Below are positions 44,634 through 49,705 of a stretch of 49,705 nucleotides of DNA, piece by piece. The notes beneath the pieces were generated by a model, which searched no databases, had not been told where the DNA came from, and saw only the letters and a program-made list of their open reading frames with translations. Origin of the DNA: Staphylococcus massiliensis CCUG 55927 (lineage in GTDB: Bacteria > Bacillota > Bacilli > Staphylococcales > Staphylococcaceae); NCBI RefSeq assembly GCF_000298075.1, contig NZ_JH815593.1, forward strand, positions 729,742 to 779,446, given 5' to 3'. Numbering within the stretch: the stretch's first letter is position 1; each line of letters starts with the position of its first letter. The position numbers and the translations under genes were made by a program.

Positions 44634-44772
44634 TTGACCTCCTTAAATATAATATATTGTGCATCACAAAAGGTGAGACGTTCATAATCTACTTATAATT
44701 CGTCTTAACTGTCGTATCATCGTATTCAAAAGACAGTTAGGCATTCCTAAGTGTCTTGAATCGTAATCTTTT

Positions 44773-44822
44773 TGTAACATTTACGTAAAACACTTGAAAT
44801 CTTATGTAACTTTTAGTAACAT
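44773..44822 (+). promoter_or_regulatory. Promoter and possible WalR-type box of the secreted peptide gene
   Basis: TTGAAA (44794-44799), 17-bp spacer, TAACAT (44817-44822). Five bases upstream of the -35, TGTAAC-ATTTA-CGTAAA (44773-44789) matches the WalR consensus TGTWAH-N5-TGTWAH except for one base. Confidence 0.55.
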
Positions 44823-44855
44823 AATAGATGTAAGTTAGCTAAAGGAGCTGAATCA

Positions 44856-44999
44856 ATGATGCGTAATAATATGTTAAGAGTTGTAGTAAGTGGCCTTTTA
44901 GCCATTATGATTTCGTTGCTATCATTAACTGCGTATAGTGACAATCAAAGTCAAAAAGTTGACCATTCAAGAGACACGTATATGTCAACTTCACATTAA
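44856..44999 (+). CDS. Small secreted or membrane peptide, 47 residues
   Basis: ATG with AAAGGAGCTG seven bases upstream. The 47-residue product has a basic start (MMRNNMLR), a hydrophobic segment of about 20 residues (VVVSGLLAIMISLLSLTAY) and a polar tail SDNQSQKVDHSRDTYMSTSH. The segment can be a signal peptide cut near AYS or a membrane anchor. A promoter and a terminator bracket it, making it a complete single-gene unit. I do not recognise a family. A second in-frame ATG one codon in is equally usable. Confidence 0.75.
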   Translation: MMRNNMLRVVVSGLLAIMISLLSLTAYSDNQSQKVDHSRDTYMSTSH

Positions 45000-45054
45000 T
45001 TCATTATAAGAAATCTCCACTATTTTTCTATTAAATTTCGACTTTCAAAAGACA

Positions 45055-45119
45055 AAAGGTCCGAGACAAGCCCCGTTCTTCTGTTATACGTGCTAACTTA
45101 TCTCGGACCTTTATTTTTT
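45055..45119. terminator. Bidirectional terminator between the secreted peptide and esterase genes
   Basis: AAAGGTCCGAGACAAG and CTTATCTCGGACCTTT pair with a long loop; T-rich tracts follow on both strands (TTTATTTTTTATT on plus). It ends the plus-strand peptide gene and the minus-strand esterase gene. Confidence 0.88.
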
Positions 45120-45879
45120 ATTGTTCGACGATCCACTTAATGGCCTTTTCAATGGCATAATCCCAATACTTAAAGTCATGTGCCCCAGGACTATCTCGAA
45201 ACGTAACATCCATACCTTGTTCATCTAAAAACGACTTAAATGACACATTACTTACATAAAAATCATCTTCAGTTCCACACATTAACAATATTTCAGGAAC
45301 CGTTTTCTCCTTGTCAATGGCTTGTTTTACGATAACGTATGGATCATATGTAGACCCTTTTAACTCTGTAGTATCACCTACGATTGCTGAAAGTGAAAAA
45401 TCGTAAAACGTTAGATGACTAACCGCTTCAATATCAAGCGGAGCTGACATGATAATGGCCTTTTCAAAGAGATCACCACGCGTCATCGCATAGTTTAAAG
45501 CGCCATAACCGCCCATAGAATGCCCGGCGATAAAACTATCTTCACGGGCCTTTGATAACGGCAGTATTTGTTTCGCGTATTGATACACTTCTAACACATA
45601 ATCGTAGTAATGGTGACCATGCGCCATATTCATATAAAAGCTATGATCCGCATGCGGCATGATTACAGCCATTTCATGTATATTCGCATAACGCTCAATA
45701 TTGGTATAACGTGTATACATCGTCTCGTCGTTACTCAAACCGTGCAACAGTAACATAGATTTCAACGGCTTCACCTTGCCGTTAAAATCGAATTGTGACG
45801 CTGTCTCAGGGAGAATCACGATAAAGCGTTGGTGTTTACCAATCGTTTTTGAAAAGTAATTGATAGATAATAAGGCCAT
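45118..45879 (-). CDS. fphF: Esterase of the FphF / esterase D family
   Basis: A 253-residue alpha/beta hydrolase closely resembling the S. aureus serine hydrolase FphF, an esterase D-type enzyme acting on short acyl esters. The nucleophile is S121 in GHSMGGYG, the acid probably lies in CGTEDDFY and the histidine in GAHDF near the C terminus. No signal peptide, so it is cytoplasmic. Physiological substrate unknown; a role with formaldehyde/S-formylated thiols is possible by family analogy. Confidence 0.9.
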   Translation of the reverse strand: MALLSINYFSKTIGKHQRFIVILPETASQFDFNGKVKPLKSMLLLHGLSNDETMYTRYTNIERYANIHEMAVIMPHADHSFYMNMAHGHHYYDYVLEVYQYAKQILPLSKAREDSFIAGHSMGGYGALNYAMTRGDLFEKAIIMSAPLDIEAVSHLTFYDFSLSAIVGDTTELKGSTYDPYVIVKQAIDKEKTVPEILLMCGTEDDFYVSNVSFKSFLDEQGMDVTFRDSPGAHDFKYWDYAIEKAIKWIVEQ

Positions 45880-45945
45880 TCACGAACACTCCTTTTCAAA
45901 TTCATTCACTTTGGAACTCGTAAATGTCTGATTTTGTCATTTTTA

Positions 45946-46017
45946 AACACTTAGGCACTTAAACATACAAGTTATGCACTGACCGACATTTAATGAAACA
46001 CCCATGATAAATTATAG
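45946..46017 (+). promoter_or_regulatory. Promoter and possible AgrA-type direct repeats of the modulin gene
   Basis: AACACTTAGG (45946-45955) and ACAAGTTATG (45967-45976) lie 21 bp apart, the spacing of AgrA tandem sites; the first differs from (T/A)ACAGTTA(A/G)G by one base, the second by about three. A weak TTTAAT (45989-45994) with TTATAG (46012-46017) at 17 bp follows, then the strong AAGGGGG ribosome site. Confidence 0.45.
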
Positions 46018-46048
46018 TTAACAAATCAATGAAGGGGGTCGCAAAGTT

Positions 46049-46114
46049 ATGATTACAGGTATCATCGAAGCTATCAAATTCATCGTTGACATGGTTAAAA
46101 AATTCAAAAAATAA
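46049..46114 (+). CDS. Phenol-soluble modulin, PSM-delta/alpha-like peptide
   Basis: A 21-residue ORF, too short for most gene callers. The peptide begins MITGIIEAIKFIV and ends VKKFKK. It closely resembles S. epidermidis PSM-delta (which I recall as starting MSIVSTIIEVVK and ending DIVKKFKK) and has the same layout as S. aureus PSM-alpha peptides. It forms an amphipathic helix with a basic C terminus and has no signal peptide, as modulins are exported with N-formyl-methionine by the Pmt ABC exporter. GAAGGGGGTC provides the ribosome site. A terminator follows directly. Expected roles are membrane lysis, spreading and neutrophil attraction. Confidence 0.85.
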   Translation: MITGIIEAIKFIVDMVKKFKK

Positions 46115-46128
46115 TTGAAGACTTTTCA

Positions 46129-46155
46129 CAATCCCATTTTATGTTGGGATTTTTT
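46129..46155 (+). terminator. Terminator of the modulin gene
   Basis: AATCCCA and TGGGATT pair around TTTTATGT, with six T, 15 bases after the stop. Confidence 0.9.
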
Positions 46156-46302
46156 AATGTGTCAAATAAGCATGCTTCCCTTAAACATGCTCATTAACAC
46201 CAAGATATTTAAGCCACTATTTCACTACCCGTTACACTACACTTTAATACGTTCAAGTATTCATGTCACGTCAAACCTATTTAAACACATTCAATTCAAA
46301 AG

Positions 46303-46983
46303 CTATTTCGACGCGTATTGAGACATCACTGATTTAAGCTTCTTCGTATACGTTTTACTTTCCTTCACTTCAAATACTTGCTCAGCTGTTAAGTTTTCAT
46401 CCTGCTCTGTTTAATCTTTAGGCGCGAAACCTGATGACGGACGCGTATCTACGTCAGGTTTAAACGTAAATGCGTAAACTTTACCATTGTCTGCAAATAT
46501 AAATTTCTTAATCGGTTCTTTCATATTGGCTACTTTATTGTAACCTTCGACATTTGATAAATCTTCAGCCTTCTTATCAAATCCTTTAGTCCCATCTTTC
46601 GACTTATATACGACGACTCCTGCTAATTTGTGAATTTTAAAGGCTTTTGGTCCAGGTTCACCTCGGTTACTCACTTGGACTTGACCATCCGTCGTGTTCG
46701 CATACCAGTCTCCTTCTTGGAAGGACCCACTACCGAAAAAGCGATTTGAAACAGCTAACCCATTCTTCGCTTCTTCTTTCGCAGTAAAATCGATTAATGT
46801 TTGCTTGATATGTTGTTTATCTTTATCAGATAACTTACTGTAGTCAAATTTTTGGTCATTATGTATGTTATTAGACTTAGCTTCTTTTGTTTCGCTCTGT
46901 TGTTGGCTGGCGTCTTTATCTTGTTTACCACACCCTGTAGCTAGAAGTGTGCAAACGGAAATAGAAATTAGTAACCGCTTCAT
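46303..46983 (-). pseudogene. Lipoprotein gene with an in-frame stop before the C terminus
   Basis: Starts MKRLLISIS with a signal peptide and a lipobox ending at C18 (LLATGC), then a polar Gln/Lys/Ser linker and a globular domain (NGLAVSNRFFGSGSFQ, IHKLAGVVVY, IKKFIFADNGKVYAF). The frame stops at 46411 after SGFAPKD. Reading on in the same frame gives 35 more sense codons (TEQDENLTAEQVFEVKESK...) to a TAG at 46303. I recall similar staphylococcal lipoproteins continuing here. A single ochre mutation has therefore truncated the protein from about 226 to 190 residues, unless the stop is read through. The truncated form could still be made and anchored. Confidence 0.8.
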
Positions 46984-47063
46984 AGAATTGTGCCTCACTT
47001 TCATATATATAAGACGCCACATGAAAATAGAAGCTTATCATGTGACGTCATCAATCTTACAGA

Positions 47064-48869
47064 TTATTTATCTTTTTGAATACCAAATTCATCTACTAAT
47101 TCTACGCTACGTTGTTCACCTTTAGTGAAGTCACCGCGTAGTTGATAGATTTTAACACGTAATTTGTTACCTTCTACTTCGTATACTGAGAAGTTTTGGT
47201 CAGAAGAGTCACGGTTATTTGAATGAGAATCTTCGAATGCATCTGTTTTCTGTGGTTGTTCCCCTACTTCAAATAAGCTGTTATAGTGATCAAGTTGTTC
47301 TTGTTTTAAGTCGCCTAACTTAGGACGTACTTTCTTAATGTGATCTAATGGACGGTCGAAGATACTATCGTAAGCTTTTGTACCACCAGTGTTAGGAATC
47401 ACATAAACAGAACCTTTAGGGTTATCATAATATTTAATGTTATCGTCACCAACAACTTGTTTCACATCTTCTTTCTTAGCATTTACGAAACTGTTTTTAG
47501 TAGATGTATGTTGTAGAGATTTTGTACGTGCTAATACATGGTCGTGACCTTGTAGTACTAAGTCTACATCTAAGTCATCGATTTCTTTCGTTAATTCTTC
47601 ACGAACTTTTTGAACGTCTTCATCTTGTAAAGAATGGTAAGACTTAGAATACATTGGTTTATGAAGGTTTAATACAACCCAGTTTGAACCGTTCGCTTTA
47701 GCTTCTTTGATGTCTTTTTTAATCCATTCCATTTGTTCTTTACCAATGGCTTTTCCTTCAGGATTATCTTTAGATTTCTTATTATCGTTCGTGTTAGCTA
47801 CAACCATGTGAACGCCGTTGTAGTCAAATGAGTAGTATGAACCACCATTCACAGCATTATTCTGCTTAGGTACGTTCATGTGTTGATTCCAGATGTCTAA
47901 GTCCTTCTTGTCATGATCCAGTGTGTATTCATCATGGTTACCCGCAGCTGTCGCCATTGGTTGTTTCATGAATGATGGACGAGATTGACTATAAATATCT
48001 AACCAGTTATCTTCAATAGAAGCTGTCTCAACCATATCACCTGTGTGTAAAGCAAACGCAGGATCTTGAGCTGTCATAATTGCGTTATTTAATGTATCTG
48101 CACCAAATTGAGCTTCGTTGCGCACATTTTGGTTCCAGAATGCATTTTGTGTATCTGTATATTGAACGAACTTGAATGGTTGACCCTTTTCACCTGAAGT
48201 CTTGAACGTACCAACTTCACTCTTAGGACCATTCTCACTACCTACGCGGTAATAATATTCAGTGTTAGGATCTAAACCTTCAGCTTTTGCTTTATACGTA
48301 TACTCTTTTTCTTTAGTCGTTTTCACGTCACCATGCATGTCACCGCTCGTCCATTCAGGACCTTTAGCATTTTTATCTGTGTAATAACCATTGATGACTT
48401 TGTTACCTTTGTCATCTTCAACAGGATTACCTTCATCATCTTTTTTAACATCCGCAAAGATAATGTTGCCATGCTTATCGCGTTCCACGTAGTTAGACGT
48501 TACTTCTTTAGACTCTGCATCGAATTCTTTCGCGTCTGAAAAGTCCTTTGACTTAGAAACCCAAACTTTAGCATCTTTAAATTGGTCAGTCGTATACCAG
48601 CTAAAGCCCATTTGAGATTTCGTATCACCATTGAAGTTAGCAATAATACGGTTCGGTTTATTCTTAGTTGGAACTGGCGCTACTTTAGGTTTATGTTTCT
48701 TAATTTTAATGTCGTGACCATGATTTTCAGTAGCCTTTTCACTCGCATGATGGTTAGGTGTACCGTTAGAACCTGAAGCATATGTATCAGCATCAAAAGG
48801 CGCTGCAGATAATAACATCATGCTTGCTACACCAAAAATAAGTGACTTTTTAACATTTACATATTTCAT
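47064..48869 (-). CDS. Secreted metallophosphoesterase, purple acid phosphatase-like
   Basis: A 601-residue exported enzyme. The N-terminal signal peptide runs to about 30 (MKYVNVKKSLIFGVASM...). A His/Lys-rich linker is followed by a fibronectin-like N-terminal phosphatase domain (about 75-215) and a calcineurin-like metallophosphoesterase domain with the metal motifs YTDTQ, TGDMVE, GNHDEY, NLHKP and GHDHV. It is expected to release phosphate from organic esters outside the cell. No LPXTG motif or cell-wall repeat is visible, so it is probably released. The start is MKYVNV after AGGGGAAG; an earlier start adds seven unsupported residues. Confidence 0.9.
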   Translation of the reverse strand: MKYVNVKKSLIFGVASMMLLSAAPFDADTYASGSNGTPNHHASEKATENHGHDIKIKKHKPKVAPVPTKNKPNRIIANFNGDTKSQMGFSWYTTDQFKDAKVWVSKSKDFSDAKEFDAESKEVTSNYVERDKHGNIIFADVKKDDEGNPVEDDKGNKVINGYYTDKNAKGPEWTSGDMHGDVKTTKEKEYTYKAKAEGLDPNTEYYYRVGSENGPKSEVGTFKTSGEKGQPFKFVQYTDTQNAFWNQNVRNEAQFGADTLNNAIMTAQDPAFALHTGDMVETASIEDNWLDIYSQSRPSFMKQPMATAAGNHDEYTLDHDKKDLDIWNQHMNVPKQNNAVNGGSYYSFDYNGVHMVVANTNDNKKSKDNPEGKAIGKEQMEWIKKDIKEAKANGSNWVVLNLHKPMYSKSYHSLQDEDVQKVREELTKEIDDLDVDLVLQGHDHVLARTKSLQHTSTKNSFVNAKKEDVKQVVGDDNIKYYDNPKGSVYVIPNTGGTKAYDSIFDRPLDHIKKVRPKLGDLKQEQLDHYNSLFEVGEQPQKTDAFEDSHSNNRDSSDQNFSVYEVEGNKLRVKIYQLRGDFTKGEQRSVELVDEFGIQKDK

Positions 48870-49038
48870 TTTTGCATCTTCCCCTAACAATAATTTTTAA
48901 TAATAACCGTTCCTATTTAGATAATAACAAACAAAAATTAATTTAATATAAATTTTTGATAATTTATCATGGAAAATATATTAATTTATTAAAAAGCTAC
49001 ACTAAAATTTAGAGTTTCCCATAAATTACCAAAAAAAC
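48870..49038. other. Promoter region of the phosphoesterase gene
   Basis: Very AT-rich. A perfect palindrome, TGATAATTTATCA, lies at 48957-48969 and could be an operator. No clear -35/-10 pair stands out and I cannot identify a phosphate-regulator box. Confidence 0.4.
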
Positions 49039-49078
49039 AAAAAAATAGTGTGCCCACCCACCACAGTGAACACACTAT
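49039..49078 (-). terminator. Terminator after the small zinc-ribbon gene
   Basis: ATAGTGTG and CACACTAT pair, followed by a run of seven T on the minus strand. It lies 120 bases beyond the stop of the 59-residue gene and ahead of the phosphoesterase promoter region. Confidence 0.85.
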
Positions 49079-49198
49079 AAAGATTTAAGCTATGTAGTAA
49101 CAGGAGCTTAAATCCTCCTTACACTTATAAATTACCATATTCATTTTTAAGCTTTCAAGACTTTTAAATAAAAAAATTGTGCTAAGTTATTTATGTCC

Positions 49199-49378
49199 TT
49201 ATGAGTCCTGTTGATAAAGCTCTGATTTACACGTACTACAATAAACGGCTTGATTCTTAGCCCATTCTTTCAGATTCGTTAGACCATTTAGTTGTCTCGC
49301 ATTCGATTGAATTAACACAACTTCATCCTTCTTTATTTCGTTGCCACAATTAACGCACGTTAGCTTTTCCAAAAACAT
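49199..49378 (-). CDS. Small zinc-ribbon protein, 59 residues
   Basis: ATG preceded by TAAAGGAGGTCTTATC, an excellent ribosome site. The 59-residue protein has two CxxC pairs (C8/C11 and C47/C50), separated by 35 residues, typical of a treble-clef or zinc-ribbon fold. No signal peptide. Function is unknown; such small proteins often bind nucleic acid or partner enzymes. Confidence 0.82.
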   Translation of the reverse strand: MFLEKLTCVNCGNEIKKDEVVLIQSNARQLNGLTNLKEWAKNQAVYCSTCKSELYQQDS

Positions 49379-49521
49379 GATAAGACCTCCTTTATTAAAA
49401 AATGTTAATCAAACTCACCTTAATTGTAACTTAAATATATTTAAATCAAACGAAATTCTATTGAACTGTATTATAATTAATGAAACGATTACGTCATCAT
49501 AAGAAAGGAAAGGAACTTCAA

Positions 49522-49705
49522 ATGTTACAAATATGTCTTCATGAACTGAAACAACAATTTAAAAGTATTAAAGCCATCGTCATCATTTTTATTCTACTTT
49601 CTTTAACATTCGGGTCCGCTAAAGTTTATGGGCAGTACGAACAACTTATTGGAGGTGCGAATTCCGATTTATATGCATCAGGGTTGTTAATCACATCTCT
49701 TATTG
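49522..49705 (+). CDS. Membrane protein, probable ABC-2-type permease, partial
   Basis: N-terminal 61 codons of a gene continuing past the window. AAGGAAAGGAAC lies before the ATG. The sequence MLQICLHELKQQFKSIKA followed by a hydrophobic segment (IVIIFILLSLTFG) and a short extracytoplasmic part before a second hydrophobic stretch is the usual opening of ABC-2 permeases. The partner ATPase would lie outside the window. The assignment is tentative. Confidence 0.6.
   Translation, partial: MLQICLHELKQQFKSIKAIVIIFILLSLTFGSAKVYGQYEQLIGGANSDLYASGLLITSLI

Larger units (their letters stand above)
44232..44772. other. Intergenic region with a minus-strand transcription unit of unknown content
   Basis: Contains the HAD promoter at its left end and a minus-strand intrinsic terminator at 44303-44353. 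Upstream of that terminator the minus strand has a 22-codon ORF (44565-44633) with AAGGAGG four bases before a TTG, a 16-codon ORF, and palindromes such as TTAATCATTAA/TTAATGATTAA. No established gene is visible. Confidence 0.55.

Noticed and set aside
46160..46302. Second modulin gene after the first
   Set aside because: No short ORF with a ribosome site and amphipathic pattern was found before the lipoprotein remnant.

Overview
The window looks like a chromosomal segment of a Staphylococcus species other than S. aureus. The evidence is the low-GC sequence, the typical staphylococcal order of the division and cell-wall (dcw) cluster (mraZ to ileS/lspA), a BshC for bacillithiol synthesis, a delta-type phenol-soluble modulin, and protein sequences that I recognise as close to but distinct from S. 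aureus. A catabolic-type (class 1B, PyrD plus PyrK) dihydroorotate dehydrogenase inside the pyr operon also argues against S. aureus, which to my knowledge keeps a single pyrD elsewhere. I cannot name the species.

Layout. (1) 1-984: a tandem array of 41-bp imperfect palindromes, about 24 units in two sequence subtypes, cut by the left window edge. (2) 1075-12485, minus strand: the complete de novo pyrimidine operon pyrR-pyrP-pyrB-pyrC-carA-carB-pyrK-pyrD-pyrF-pyrE, with a sigma-A promoter, a PyrR attenuator before pyrR and a second one between pyrR and pyrP, and a terminator that abuts the array. (3) 12.7-13.7 kb: an accessory interval with a 51-codon membrane peptide gene and three more 41-bp units in the opposite orientation. 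(4) 13.77-16.1 kb: an AT-rich three-gene ABC transporter islet with its own promoter. (5) 16.3-37.4 kb, minus strand: rluD, lspA, a structured leader RNA, T-box-controlled ileS, divIVA, ylmH, a staphylococcal palindromic intergenic element, ylmG, sepF, ylmE, pgeF, ftsZ, ftsA, divIB, murD, mraY, pbp1, ftsL, rsmH, mraZ and bshC. (6) 37.5-44.2 kb: a GNAT gene (+) facing a tight five-gene minus-strand operon: glycerate kinase, SLC13-type transporter, OmpR-family response regulator, histidine kinase and PepSY protein. A HAD nucleotidase lies upstream of it. (7) 44.2-49.7 kb: an accessory, surface-oriented end. It holds a small secreted peptide, an FphF-like esterase, a 21-residue phenol-soluble modulin with a possible AgrA-type site, a lipoprotein gene interrupted by an in-frame stop, a secreted purple-acid-phosphatase-like enzyme, a small zinc-ribbon protein and the start of an ABC-2-like permease.

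How it fits together. The pyr genes make UMP from bicarbonate, glutamine and aspartate under UMP/PRPP-sensing PyrR attenuation. The dcw genes supply peptidoglycan precursor, septal synthesis and Z-ring assembly, and MraZ probably autoregulates through three GTGG repeats spaced exactly 10 bp apart. The least explained elements are the 41-bp palindrome arrays on both sides of the pyr operon, the structured RNA before lspA, the terminator/Shine-Dalgarno switch before ylmH, the ABC islet, and the operon joining a glycerate-kinase-like enzyme and transporter to a two-component system.
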